A DNA stretch of 64,000 nucleotides. Source: Croceicoccus bisphenolivorans (GTDB taxonomy: Bacteria; Pseudomonadota; Alphaproteobacteria; Sphingomonadales; Sphingomonadaceae). The stretch is taken from assembly GCF_001634625.1 (NCBI RefSeq), contig NZ_LRSE01000006.1, positions 7,715-71,714 on the forward strand. Direction: 5' to 3'. This document shows, one piece after another, positions 9,341-17,958 of this stretch; position 1 is the first letter of the stretch, and each line of letters starts with the position of its first letter. Made by a program: the position numbers and the translations under genes. Below the pieces are notes generated by a model, which did no database searches, was not told where the DNA came from, and saw nothing but the letters and a program-made list of their open reading frames with translations.

Positions 9341-10240
9341 ATGGCCGATCTGATCGATGGCGAGAGTATCGCCGCCCGATTGCGTGCGCGCGTGAAATGC
9401 GAAGCGACCGAACTGGCGGCAAGGGGAACGCCGCCGGGGCTTGCGGTCGTACTGGTGGGGGAGGATCCCGCGAGCCAGGTCTACGTCCGTTCGAAGCTTC
9501 GCCGCACGGTCGAGGCGGGCATGACTTCATTCGAACACCGGCTGCCGACAAGCGCCAGTCAGGACGACCTGCTGCAACTGATCGCGCGATTGAATGCGGA
9601 CGATCGCGTGGATGGCATACTGGTTCAGCTGCCACTGCCCGGGCATATCGATTCCGATCTCGTGCTCGATGCTATCGATCCGCTGAAGGATGTCGACGGT
9701 TTCCACCCGGTCAATGTCGGTCGCCTGTCGGCGGGAACCGGCGGGCTGATTCCATGCACGCCGTTGGGTTGCATGATGCTCCTCGACACCGTGATCGACG
9801 ATTTTCGCGGTTTGAAAGCGGTGGTGATCGGCAAATCGAACATCGTGGGAAAACCGGTCGCGATGCTGCTTCTGGAACGGGAATGCACCGTTACCGTCAC
9901 GCATATCGCGACAAGGAATTTGCCCGAAATCGTACGCGGCGCCGACATTTTGGTCGTGGCCGCCGGCCATGCCGGGCTTGTGCGAGGGGACTGGGTAAAG
10001 CCGGGTGCGGTCGTGATTGATGTGGGAATCAATCGGATCGTTGACGGCGAAAAGCGGCGCATCGTTGGCGATGTCGCCTTCGACGAGATGGATCACGCCG
10101 GTTCGGTCACCCCCGTTCCGGGGGGCGTGGGACCGATGACGATCGCTTGTCTGCTTGAAAATACCGTCCGCGCGGCAAGGCGCCGGAGAGCAGAGCCGAT
10201 GGTGGCTGGCGATGAGGCAGTTCATGCCGGTTCGGCATGA
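9341..10240 (+). CDS. folD: Bifunctional methylene-THF dehydrogenase / methenyl-THF cyclohydrolase
   Basis: A 299-residue FolD converting 5,10-methylene-THF to 10-formyl-THF with NAD(P). The catalytic Tyr48-x3-Lys52 pair is present (YVRSK), as are the [20 protein letters not shown] substrate segment and the C-terminal [11 protein letters not shown] motif. The ATG lies three bases after the purU stop. It links the methylene-THF product of the demethylase to PurU. It may be a dedicated copy separate from a housekeeping folD, which the window cannot show. Confidence 0.95.
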   Translation: MADLIDGESIAARLRARVKCEATELAARGTPPGLAVVLVGEDPASQVYVRSKLRRTVEAGMTSFEHRLPTSASQDDLLQLIARLNADDRVDGILVQLPLPGHIDSDLVLDAIDPLKDVDGFHPVNVGRLSAGTGGLIPCTPLGCMMLLDTVIDDFRGLKAVVIGKSNIVGKPVAMLLLERECTVTVTHIATRNLPEIVRGADILVVAAGHAGLVRGDWVKPGAVVIDVGINRIVDGEKRRIVGDVAFDEMDHAGSVTPVPGGVGPMTIACLLENTVRAARRRRAEPMVAGDEAVHAGSA

Positions 10241-10306
10241 CATCGCCACCATAGCGAACCCTGTCAGGACCGATCGATCGCACCTTCGGGATTTCTGATT
10301 TTCTAA

Positions 10307-10333
10307 CATATCACGTTGAAAATCAATGATATG
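10307..10333. repeat. Inverted repeat after folD
   Basis: Arms CATATCA (10307-10313) and TGATATG (10327-10333) pair perfectly. An inner TTG/CAA pair closes a short AAAAT loop after a two-base bulge. There is no downstream T-tract, so an operator or RNA-processing element is as likely as a terminator. Confidence 0.45.
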
Positions 10334-10657
10334 ACAAGAACTCTGACGTGCGAGCCGGATGGAATTCCGGGCCCTTGCTGCATCTGATCCAACCTGCGCA
10401 ACGTTACATCAGATAGTATTACGGCATCACTGCTATTACTATGGGTATACGCTTTGCGCAGGTATTCTTTTACATCAAAACTATATTTCTTAAAAAAGTG
10501 ATTGCGCGGTTACTTGACGATCAATTTGCTGCTGTTTGAAAGCACTGCGGATCGCTGAACGGATCGCACGAATTGCCGGGAAAGAGGTCCGCTACTTCGC
10601 GGACGCCATATACTCCATAGCTCGTGTTTCCTAATGGGAAAATAATATTCTTTTAAG

Positions 10658-10686
10658 TTGACGGAATCGCAGCGGCTTCGTATCGC
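10658..10686 (+). promoter_or_regulatory. Possible sigma-70 promoter for mgsA
   Basis: TTGACG (10658-10663) is separated by 17 bp from TATCGC (10681-10686), placing a transcription start a little over 20 bp before the mgsA ATG. The -10 element is poor, so this is only a candidate. Confidence 0.35.
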
Positions 10687-10715
10687 CATCGCATCAGACG
10701 TGAGGTGAATCGGCC

Positions 10716-11591
10716 ATGTGTGGCATTGTTGGACTCTTCTTGAAGAATAGCGAGCTTGAGCCCCGGCTTGGGGCGATGCTTGAGGGAATGTTGACCGTGA
10801 TGACCGGGCGTGGCCCGGACAGCGCGGGTTTCGCGGTTTACGGGCAGGGCGGAGCCGGCAAGATCAAGATGACCGTGCGCGGCAGCAAGCTGGACAGCGT
10901 TGCGGCCGAAATTGGTGAAGGTGTGACCGGGATCCTGCGGGATACCCATCTTGTCCTGACCCTGCCTTCGACCGAAGAGGAACGCGTGCGCCAGTGGCTG
11001 GCGCTCAATCGACCCGACCTGACCGTTACCGGCGTGGGCCAGCGGATAGAGCTCTACAAGGAAGTCGGTCTGCCCGCAGACGTCGCCCGTCGCTTCTCCC
11101 TTGCCGGGATGAGCGGAACGCATGGTATCGGGCATACGCGCATGGCTACGGAAAGCGCGGTAACGACTGCGGGCGCCCACCCGTTCTCGACCGGTGCGGA
11201 CCAGTGCCTGGTGCATAACGGTTCGCTTTCCAACCATCGCAGCCTGCGCCGGATGCTCGAGCCGGAAGGCATCGGCTTTTCCACCGACAACGACAGCGAA
11301 GTCGCGGCCGGATACCTGACCTGGAAGATGCGCAAGGGCGCTACCCTGGCCCAGGCGCTGGAGGCCAGTCTTGACGACCTCGACGGCTTTTTCACGTTCG
11401 TGGTGGGAACCGAGACCGGTTTCGCGGTGGTGCGCGATCCGATCTCCTGCAAGCCCGCGGTGATGGTCGAAACTGACGACTACGTTGCCTTCGGCTCCGA
11501 ATATCGGGCGCTGGTCGGATTGCCGGGCATCGAAAACGCCCGCGTCTTCGAACCCGAACCTGCCCGCGTCTATGCCTGGGAGCGTAACTGA
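10716..11591 (+). CDS. mgsA: N-methylglutamate synthase subunit A (class II glutamine amidotransferase)
   Basis: A 291-residue Ntn-type class II glutaminase (GlxB/GltB amidotransferase-like) starting MCGIVGLF, with Cys2 as the N-terminal nucleophile after methionine removal and a GRGPDSAGF substrate motif. It corresponds to the glutaminase part of glutamate synthase as a separate polypeptide. In the N-methylglutamate pathway this subunit probably cleaves gamma-glutamylmethylamide to release methylamine into the complex. A GAGGTG ribosome binding site precedes the ATG. The stop overlaps the next start (TGATG). Confidence 0.85.
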   Translation: MCGIVGLFLKNSELEPRLGAMLEGMLTVMTGRGPDSAGFAVYGQGGAGKIKMTVRGSKLDSVAAEIGEGVTGILRDTHLVLTLPSTEEERVRQWLALNRPDLTVTGVGQRIELYKEVGLPADVARRFSLAGMSGTHGIGHTRMATESAVTTAGAHPFSTGADQCLVHNGSLSNHRSLRRMLEPEGIGFSTDNDSEVAAGYLTWKMRKGATLAQALEASLDDLDGFFTFVVGTETGFAVVRDPISCKPAVMVETDDYVAFGSEYRALVGLPGIENARVFEPEPARVYAWERN

Positions 11592-12280
11592 TGCACGTCG
11601 TCGATCTTGCAACAACTACCCGCCGGGAGCTCAACCAGCAGCTTCATGCGCTTGCGGCCGATACCAACGACACGCACTGGCGCATCGACAATCCCGAAGG
11701 CCAGCACGCCCTTGTCGCGGGCCTTGATGCGCCTGTCACCGTAGAGATCATGGGCCACGCCGGATACTACTGTGCAGGCATGAACAAGCTGGCAACCGTG
11801 ATCATCGGCGGCAATGCGGGCGTTGGCGTGGCCGAAAATATGATGTCGGGCACGGTCCACGTCAAAGGTGACGCCAGCCAGTCCGCAGGGGCCACCGCGC
11901 ACGGCGGACTGCTGATCATCGACGGCGACGCTTCGGCGCGGTGCGGCATCTCGATGAAGGGGGTCGACATCGTCGTGAAGGGGTCGATCGGGCCGATGAG
12001 CGCGTTCATGGCGCAGTCCGGAACCATCGTCGTCCTTGGTGACGCCGGAGAAGCGCTGGGCGATTCCATCTACGAGGCGCGCCTTTTCGTGCGGGGCGAG
12101 GTCAAGAGCCTGGGTTCCGACTGCATCGAGAAGGAAATGCGGCCAGAGCACAAGCAGGGTCTTCGCAAGCTGTTGCAGGACGCCGGCGTCTCTGAAGAGG
12201 TGAGCGTGGACGAGTTCCGTCGCTACGGCTCTGCCCGCCAGCTCTACAATTTCCACGTCGACAACGCTGCCGCTTACTGA
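11591..12280 (+). CDS. mgsB: N-methylglutamate synthase subunit B (GlxC / GltB C-terminal-like)
   Basis: A 229-residue protein matching the C-terminal beta-helix (GXGXG) domain of glutamate synthase large subunit, known as GlxC when free-standing. Repeated glycine-rich turns are visible (for example VKGDASQSAGATAHGGLLI, residues about 88-106). It is a structural/channel subunit sandwiched between the amidotransferase and the FMN subunit, and it overlaps mgsA by one base. The split of one GltB polypeptide into three genes in this order is the hallmark of mgsABC/glxBCD loci. Confidence 0.85.
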   Translation: MHVVDLATTTRRELNQQLHALAADTNDTHWRIDNPEGQHALVAGLDAPVTVEIMGHAGYYCAGMNKLATVIIGGNAGVGVAENMMSGTVHVKGDASQSAGATAHGGLLIIDGDASARCGISMKGVDIVVKGSIGPMSAFMAQSGTIVVLGDAGEALGDSIYEARLFVRGEVKSLGSDCIEKEMRPEHKQGLRKLLQDAGVSEEVSVDEFRRYGSARQLYNFHVDNAAAY

Positions 12281-12290
12281 GAACGGACAT

Positions 12291-13622
12291 ATGGACGCAG
12301 AGAATATCCCGCAGACCCTGCCGCGCATGTCGGCGACATTCGATCCTCATTCACTGGCGGAAATTCGCCGGGCAGCCGCCACCGGCATTTATGACATCCG
12401 CGGCGGCGGAACCAAGCGCAAGCTGCCCCATTTCGATGATCTGCTATTCCTCGGCGCATCCGTTTCGCGTTACCCGCTCGAGGGCTATCGCGAGAAATGC
12501 GCGACCGATGTCTGGCTGGGCACCCGCTTTGCCAAGAAGCCGATCCACCTTAAGATCCCGGTAACAATCGCGGGCATGAGCTTCGGCGCACTGTCCGGTC
12601 AGGCGAAGGAGGCCCTTGGCCGCGGCGCGACGATTGCCGGCACTTCCACGACAACGGGCGACGGCGGCATGACCCCCGAAGAACGGGGCCAGTCGGAAAC
12701 GCTGGTCTATCAATATCTCCCCTCCCGCTATGGCATGAATCCCGATGACCTGCGCAAGGCCGACGCGATCGAAGTCGTGGTGGGGCAGGGCGCGAAGCCC
12801 GGCGGTGGCGGCATGTTGCTTGGTCAGAAGATTTCCGACCGCGTCGCAGCGATGCGCAACCTGCCCATGGGCATCGACCAGCGTTCGGCATGCCGTCATC
12901 CCGACTGGACCGGGCCTGACGATCTTGAAATCAAGATCGAGGAGCTTCGCGAAATCACGGATTGGGAAAAGCCGATCTACGTGAAGGTCGGCGCGACGCG
13001 GCCGTACTACGACGTTGCTCTTGCCGTGAAGTCGGGCGCGGATGTCGTCGTGCTGGACGGTATGCAGGGCGGCACTGCCGCGACGCAGGATGTGTTCATC
13101 GAACATGTCGGCATCCCGATCCTTGCTGCCATACGCCCTGCCGTGCAGGCGCTTCAGGACCTTGGCATGCATCGCAAGGTGCAGCTCATCGTCTCGGGCG
13201 GGATTCGCAACGGGGCGGATGTGGCAAAGGCGTTGGCCCTTGGCGCGGACGCGGTTGCCATCGGTACGGCGGCGCTGGTCGCCCTGGGCGACAACGATCC
13301 GGTGCACGAGGCCGAGTATCAGGCGATGGGCACGACGGCGGGCGCCTATGACGACTGGCACGAAGGGCGCGATCCGGCAGGTATCACCACGCAGGACCCG
13401 GCACTGGCTTCCCGTCTGGATCCGGTTGTGGCCGGAAGGCGGCTGGCCAACTACCTGTCGGTCTTGACGCTGGAGGCTCAAACGATCGCCCGCGCTTGCG
13501 GCAAGAGCCACCTGCACAATCTGGAGCCGGAAGATCTCGTCGCCCTCAGTATCGAGGCCGCGGCCATGGCGCGGGTGCCTTTGGCGGGAACCGACTGGAT
13601 ACCAGGGGGGCAGGGCCTCTGA
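12291..13622 (+). CDS. mgsC: N-methylglutamate synthase subunit C (FMN-binding glutamate synthase-like)
   Basis: A 443-residue FMN TIM-barrel protein equivalent to the central synthase domain of GltB (GlxD). It has a GMSFGALSGQAKEALGRGA motif (about 98-116) and a GVRNG-like SGGIRNGADVAKALALGADA phosphate-binding stretch. In the family it joins methylamine with 2-oxoglutarate to form N-methylglutamate. The segment aligned with the [3Fe-4S] cysteine site of true GltB (about residues 340-370, WHEGRDPAGITTQD) contains no cysteine, so electron input must differ from that of GltBD. It lies ten bases after mgsB. Confidence 0.85.
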   Translation: MDAENIPQTLPRMSATFDPHSLAEIRRAAATGIYDIRGGGTKRKLPHFDDLLFLGASVSRYPLEGYREKCATDVWLGTRFAKKPIHLKIPVTIAGMSFGALSGQAKEALGRGATIAGTSTTTGDGGMTPEERGQSETLVYQYLPSRYGMNPDDLRKADAIEVVVGQGAKPGGGGMLLGQKISDRVAAMRNLPMGIDQRSACRHPDWTGPDDLEIKIEELREITDWEKPIYVKVGATRPYYDVALAVKSGADVVVLDGMQGGTAATQDVFIEHVGIPILAAIRPAVQALQDLGMHRKVQLIVSGGIRNGADVAKALALGADAVAIGTAALVALGDNDPVHEAEYQAMGTTAGAYDDWHEGRDPAGITTQDPALASRLDPVVAGRRLANYLSVLTLEAQTIARACGKSHLHNLEPEDLVALSIEAAAMARVPLAGTDWIPGGQGL

Positions 13623-13723
13623 CGATCACTGCTTTGGGGGACAAGGCAACAGGGAGTGCTCGTTGCCCGGCTAATTGAAAACTTGGATGGCAGGCTCGGC
13701 CCGCCGCTGACGAAAGGATTTGC

Positions 13724-15025
13724 ATGATGACAATCGAGCTGGCGGATCTGGCGAAAGAAAAGGGGGTCAAGTACTTCCTGATTTCCTACACTGACCTTTT
13801 CGGAAACCAGCGTGCCAAGCTGGTGCCTTCGTCGGCCATTGCCGGAATGCAGAAGTCGGGTGCGGGGTTCGCAGGGTTTGCCAGTTGGCTGGACATGACC
13901 CCGGCCGATCCCGACACGTTCGGCAAACCGGATCCCGCCAGTTTCATTCAGTTGCCGTGGCATCCCGAAGTTGCCTGGGTAGCGGCCGATCTGTGGATGG
14001 ATGACAAGCCGGTCGAAGCCAGCCCCCGAGTGGTATTGAAGCGGCAGATCGCCAAAGCGGCTGAACTCGGGCTGGTCATGAAAACCGGGGTAGAGTGCGA
14101 GTTCTTTCTCATTTCAGCAGACGGAACCGCGATTTCCGACGATGCGGATACCCAGTCGAAACCCTGTTACGATCAACAGGCGCTGATGCGTCGTTATGAC
14201 ATCATTACCGAAATTTGCGACAGCATGCTGGAGCTCGGCTGGCAGCCGTACCAGAACGATCATGAGGACGCGAACGGACAGTTCGAGATGAACTGGCATT
14301 TTGACGATGCCTTGATCACGGCGGACCGGCAGGCATTCTTCAAGTTCATGGTCAAGTCGATCGCCGAAAAACACGGCTTGCGTGCAACTTTTATGCCGAA
14401 GCCCTTCGTTCATCTCACGGGCAACGGGTGCCACATGCACGTGTCGATGTGGAATGGCGATACCAACGTCTTCGAAGACGCCGCGAGCCCAAGCGGTTTG
14501 TCGGCTGACGGGCTGGCTTTTATTGGCGGCGTCATTCATTCGGCCGATGCCCTTGCTGCGTTCACCAACCCGACTGTCAACAGTTACAAGCGTATCAACG
14601 CGCCGCGCACGACTTCGGGGGCCACCTGGGCGCCCAATTCGGTGACATGGACGGGCAATAACCGCACGCACATGGTGCGCGTTCCCGAAGGCGACCGCTT
14701 CGAATTCCGTCTAGCCGACGGGGCGGCGAACCCTTACCTCCTGGCGGCGGGTGTGCTTGCTGCAGGCCTTGACGGGCTGGCGAACCGGCGCGATCCGGGC
14801 CCGCGCCAGGACATCAACATGTACACGGACGGCCACTTGCTGACGGAAGCAAAGAAACTGCCGCTCAACCTGCTGGACGCTCTGCGAGCACTTGAGGGTT
14901 CTTCGGTCCTCGCGGATTCACTTGGTGCGCTCGTACCCTCGTATCTGAAGCTCAAGCGCACGGAATGGAATTCCTATTGCCGCCATCTCACTTCGTGGGA
15001 GCGGGAGACGACGCTGGATTGCTGA
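13724..15025 (+). CDS. gmaS: Gamma-glutamylmethylamide synthetase (GSIII/GlnT family)
   Basis: A 433-residue member of the type III glutamine synthetase family. The ATP-grasp-like catalytic barrel is visible through the NDHEDANGQFEMNW segment (about 182-195), the GNGCHMHVSMW histidine region and the RVPEGDRFEFRLADGAANP motif. Free GlnT-type proteins next to mgsABC and sox/mgd genes are typically GmaS, which joins methylamine to glutamate at the expense of ATP. AAAGGA lies ahead of a double ATG at 13724/13727. A plain glutamine synthetase function is the alternative. Confidence 0.82.
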   Translation: MMTIELADLAKEKGVKYFLISYTDLFGNQRAKLVPSSAIAGMQKSGAGFAGFASWLDMTPADPDTFGKPDPASFIQLPWHPEVAWVAADLWMDDKPVEASPRVVLKRQIAKAAELGLVMKTGVECEFFLISADGTAISDDADTQSKPCYDQQALMRRYDIITEICDSMLELGWQPYQNDHEDANGQFEMNWHFDDALITADRQAFFKFMVKSIAEKHGLRATFMPKPFVHLTGNGCHMHVSMWNGDTNVFEDAASPSGLSADGLAFIGGVIHSADALAAFTNPTVNSYKRINAPRTTSGATWAPNSVTWTGNNRTHMVRVPEGDRFEFRLADGAANPYLLAAGVLAAGLDGLANRRDPGPRQDINMYTDGHLLTEAKKLPLNLLDALRALEGSSVLADSLGALVPSYLKLKRTEWNSYCRHLTSWERETTLDC

Positions 15026-15168
15026 GGAAGGCGGGGGCAAGGCAGGCCGGTTTCCACCTGCCTGCCGGTTCATTCGCAACCGGGCTCCGGGCCTGGACAC
15101 ATCACAGGGTTGCCAGCGCGTGTTACTTGGTCGATGACAGGCGCAATCGTTTCCGGGGAAACCAAGTG

Positions 15169-16701
15169 ATGAAAAAGCTCCCGTTCCTCGCGGCTGTCGC
15201 ATCGATCGCATTCGCCACTGCCAGCTGCAACCAGTCGGCCGAGCCGCCCGCCGCACAGCAGGCGCAGGAGATCGCCTGGCGCCATGGCGATGTGGAGGAT
15301 GCGCTGGCCGAAGCGAAGGAAACCGGCAAGCCCGTGCTGCTTTACTGGGGTGCGGAATGGTGCCCGCCCTGCGCGCAGATGAAGGCGACCCTGTTCAAGG
15401 ATCCGGCCTTCATCGCCAAGACGGAGGGTTTCATTCCCGTCTACCTCGACGGGGATACGCAAGGGGCGCAGAAATGGGGCGAGCATTTCGGCGCCAGCGG
15501 CTATCCAACCGTCATCGTGCTTAGCCCGGCGGGCGAGGAAATCACGCGGCTGGCCAGTTCGACGATGGCATCCGAACTGCCCGCATTGCTGACGCTCGCC
15601 GCCGGGCGAACCCGTTCGATCGATGCGGTGATCGCCGATGCAAGGGCGGACCCGAACGGCCTTTCGGCAGAGGACTGGCGCATCCTTGCCGGGTTCGACT
15701 GGGGCAACGATTCCAAGCGTTTCGAAAAGCCGGAGGATGAAACGAAGCTACTGGCCGCACTGGCCAAGGCCGCGCCCGATCCGGCGCTGAAGCGGCAATT
15801 CGCGCTGGCGGTCGTGCTGCGAGAGGCGGAAACCGATGACGAGGACCGGCTGGTCCTGACCGCGCAGCAGGCCACAAAGGTTGGCGATATCCTGTCCACC
15901 GTGCTGGCCAGTCCGGCAGAAACCGGGGCGAACGCCACGCTGCTGGCCTTTGCCGGGTCGGACCTCGTCGGCGGCCTGCCCAAGGGTGAGCAGCGCGAGA
16001 AGCTGACCGCGCTGCTGACCGGCGTGCTGAACGCCATGCAGCAGGACAAGGACCTTTCGCTGGTCGAGCGCACGGCGGCACTGCGCAGCGAAGTGGACCT
16101 TGCCGAACGCGAGGGTGATGTCCCCGCCGCGCTGAAGGACAAGGTGCGCAAATGGGTCGCCACGATCGACAAGGAGACGAGCGACGAGATCGCGCGCAAG
16201 TCGGTGCTGTCCTTCGCCGCCGGTGCGCTGCGCCAGATCGGCGACGATGCGGCGGCGAAGAAGCTACTCTTGGCCGAGATCGGGAAGTCGTCCACGCCCT
16301 ATTACTACATGTCCAGCCTTTCGGACATGGCCGAGGAAGAGGGCGACAACGCAGCGGCGGTCGATTGGGCGCGCAAGGCCTATGAAGCATCGGAAGGTCC
16401 GGCCACCCGCGTGCAGTGGGCGGCGATCTATTCGCGCACGGTCATGAACCTGACGCCCGATGACGACGATGCCGTCCGCACAAGTGCAGAGGCCGTGCTT
16501 ACCGAACTCGGCAAGAGCCCGGACAGCTATTACCAGCGCACCAAAGCGATCGTAGACCGGTGGAGCAAGGCGCTGATCGCGTGGAGCGACAAGAACGGGG
16601 GCGATGCGGTGCTGGACGCGCTGCAAGGGCAGCTGGCCAAAGTATGCGCAGGGCAGGGCAAGGACGCCGGAGCCTGCGGGTCTTTGATGAAATCGGCCTG
16701 A
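15169..16701 (+). CDS. Thioredoxin-fold lipoprotein
   Basis: About 510 residues starting MKKLPFLAAVASIAFATASC, a lipoprotein signal with the acylated cysteine at position 20. A thioredoxin-like domain follows with a redox-active WCPPC motif near residues 64-68 and the cis-proline region SGYPTVIV. The remaining two thirds are alpha-helical and lack recognisable motifs. It probably acts as a periplasmic disulfide reductase or thiol-protein chaperone. The frame is open upstream to 14965, but that part overlaps gmaS and precedes the signal peptide. GGGGAA lies just upstream of the chosen ATG. It is not obviously part of the methylamine operon (143-bp gap). Confidence 0.78.
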   Translation: MKKLPFLAAVASIAFATASCNQSAEPPAAQQAQEIAWRHGDVEDALAEAKETGKPVLLYWGAEWCPPCAQMKATLFKDPAFIAKTEGFIPVYLDGDTQGAQKWGEHFGASGYPTVIVLSPAGEEITRLASSTMASELPALLTLAAGRTRSIDAVIADARADPNGLSAEDWRILAGFDWGNDSKRFEKPEDETKLLAALAKAAPDPALKRQFALAVVLREAETDDEDRLVLTAQQATKVGDILSTVLASPAETGANATLLAFAGSDLVGGLPKGEQREKLTALLTGVLNAMQQDKDLSLVERTAALRSEVDLAEREGDVPAALKDKVRKWVATIDKETSDEIARKSVLSFAAGALRQIGDDAAAKKLLLAEIGKSSTPYYYMSSLSDMAEEEGDNAAAVDWARKAYEASEGPATRVQWAAIYSRTVMNLTPDDDDAVRTSAEAVLTELGKSPDSYYQRTKAIVDRWSKALIAWSDKNGGDAVLDALQGQLAKVCAGQGKDAGACGSLMKSA

Positions 16702-16734
16702 TTTTTCGTCAGGTCATTTGCGACCAGCAGTGGC

Positions 16735-16820
16735 CGGACGGGCCCGTCCGCACAAACGGCCCCGCCCGGCCGGTCGCGAACGCCTCATGCCGCCGCGGGG
16801 CAGGGGCCCCGTCGCGGCGG
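16735..16820. repeat. GC-rich inverted repeats between convergent genes
   Basis: GGACGGGCCCGTCC at 16735-16748 is a perfect palindrome. CCGCCGCG (16790-16797) pairs with CGCGGCGG (16813-16820) around GGGG/CCCC. The pair lies between two convergent genes and may terminate both, although no T-tract follows. Confidence 0.4.
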
Positions 16821-16853
16821 GCGTACGCTCCCGTCGGAATAGTCCGTTCCCTA

Positions 16854-17240
16854 TCAGTCCACCCGGCAGATCATTACCCCGCGGCCACCGGGCGAGACGA
16901 GCAATTGCGTGTCTTCGGTGCGCTTGTTGGTGATGAAATCCCGGCAACCGAAGCCGGATGCCTTGCGCTTGCTGTCGGGTACCAGCGCTTCGGGAACATC
17001 GAAGTGGCAGATCACCATGATCTGGCCGCTTCCCAGTTCGACCCGCTGAACCTTGGCGTCTGTTGCGGTGAAGGCCGAAGTGATTTTGCCTGCTTCCGTC
17101 GGCACGGCGGTCAGGCAGGAATCCTTGTGGATCACGGTGGCGGCATTGTCGTTGTCGCTATCCGCCATCACGGGTTGCGAGGCGAGGGCGAGCGCACCGA
17201 TGGCGGTGACTGCTGCGACCCGGCTCAGGCAAGTTTTCAT
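16854..17240 (-). CDS. Small secreted protein of unknown function
   Basis: A 128-residue protein with a Sec signal peptide (basic start, hydrophobic core, predicted cleavage after PVMA near residue 26). The mature part has cysteines in SCLT, VICHF, FGCRD and MICRV, which could form two periplasmic disulfides. I chose the ATG at 17240 because AAGGAG lies just upstream. The frame is open further upstream but without signal-peptide character. The family is not recognised. Confidence 0.7.
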   Translation of the reverse strand: MKTCLSRVAAVTAIGALALASQPVMADSDNDNAATVIHKDSCLTAVPTEAGKITSAFTATDAKVQRVELGSGQIMVICHFDVPEALVPDSKRKASGFGCRDFITNKRTEDTQLLVSPGGRGVMICRVD

Positions 17241-17646
17241 CTTTCTGCTCCTTGCATTCTGGTGTCGGGGCGACCGCTCGCGTGCGAAGAAAGCGATTAC
17301 GCCGTTGGTGGAAGGCGCGGGGGCGCGAACCGGATATGGCTTTGGCGCGCCCGGCGGCGCGACCCCATCGTCTTCCAGCCCGCAGTGTAAGCGGCCAATC
17401 GCTGCATCGGCCTTCCCGGTCGCGGTAAGCACCGGGTTAATACCGATGGTGAATTTCACCTTGCCGCGAACGTGCCCCGAACCGTCCTGAATTGCGGTTA
17501 CCCTTGGCTTCCAATGCGTTAATGCAAGAGTCTGGATTTTTAGCGTCAGATGACTGATGATCGCCTTGCAGGATCGATCCGCGGTCCTGCACCGGACGTG
17601 TAAACGAATTAGGCGGTTTCGCCGCCCCGCAAGCGGAGAGCTTAGG
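17241..17646. other. Non-coding divergent intergenic region
   Basis: About 400 bp between divergent small genes. I see no credible gene in it. It contains a perfect odd palindrome GGTGAATTTCACC at 17449-17461, a possible operator, and promoter elements for both sides are expected here. Confidence 0.5.
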
Positions 17647-17880
17647 ATGGCCAAGGATACCGATTCTGCGACGGAAACCCCGATGACCGATGCCGGCCTG
17701 CCGCTTCTGGCCAGCTGGGTGGAATTCTGGATGATGCCGATGACGATGACCGCGCGGATGATGGGGTTTTCCAGCCCCGTCGGCGATGACGAGCCGGAAA
17801 TCGATCGCAAGTGCGGTCACATGCAGCTTCCGGTGCCGAATGCGCACCAGAAGGATATGGATCACGACCTTTTCGCCTGA
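17647..17880 (+). CDS. Small hypothetical protein, methionine-rich
   Basis: A 77-residue polypeptide with a short hydrophobic, methionine- and tryptophan-rich stretch (WVEFWMMPMTMTARMMGF, about residues 25-42) and an acidic, histidine-containing C terminus. I chose the ATG at 17647 preceded by GGAGAG. The frame runs back to 17557 without ribosome binding support. It is followed by a strong terminator-like hairpin, which supports a real transcript. A phasin or regulatory role near the thiolase would be guesswork. Confidence 0.55.
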   Translation: MAKDTDSATETPMTDAGLPLLASWVEFWMMPMTMTARMMGFSSPVGDDEPEIDRKCGHMQLPVPNAHQKDMDHDLFA

Positions 17881-17903
17881 TCCGTTCCCATTACGCATCA
17901 ACG

Positions 17904-17940
17904 AAAAAGGGCGACCCCGCGGGGCCGCCCTTTCTTGTTT
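17904..17940. terminator. Bidirectional rho-independent terminator
   Basis: AAAGGGCG (17906-17913) pairs with CGCCCTTT (17926-17933), enclosing a CCCC/GGGG core, with an A-run before and T-rich bases after. It lies between the small + gene and the convergent thiolase and can serve both. Confidence 0.8.
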
Positions 17941-17958
17941 CGATGATCCGGTACGGGC

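Larger units (their letters stand above)
10241..10715. other. 475-bp non-coding gap inside the methylamine gene block
   Basis: No convincing reading frame covers this stretch, which is more AT-rich than its flanks. It contains an imperfect inverted repeat at 10307-10333 and a possible sigma-70 promoter at 10658-10686. It splits the block into mgdABCD-purU-folD and mgsABC-gmaS transcription units, or holds an internal promoter for the second. Confidence 0.6.

Noticed and set aside
17053-17490. Possible 145-codon + strand gene in the 17.2-17.6 kb gap
   Set aside because: It overlaps the signal-peptide gene on the other strand. It has no ribosome binding site, and its composition matches a reverse-frame shadow.
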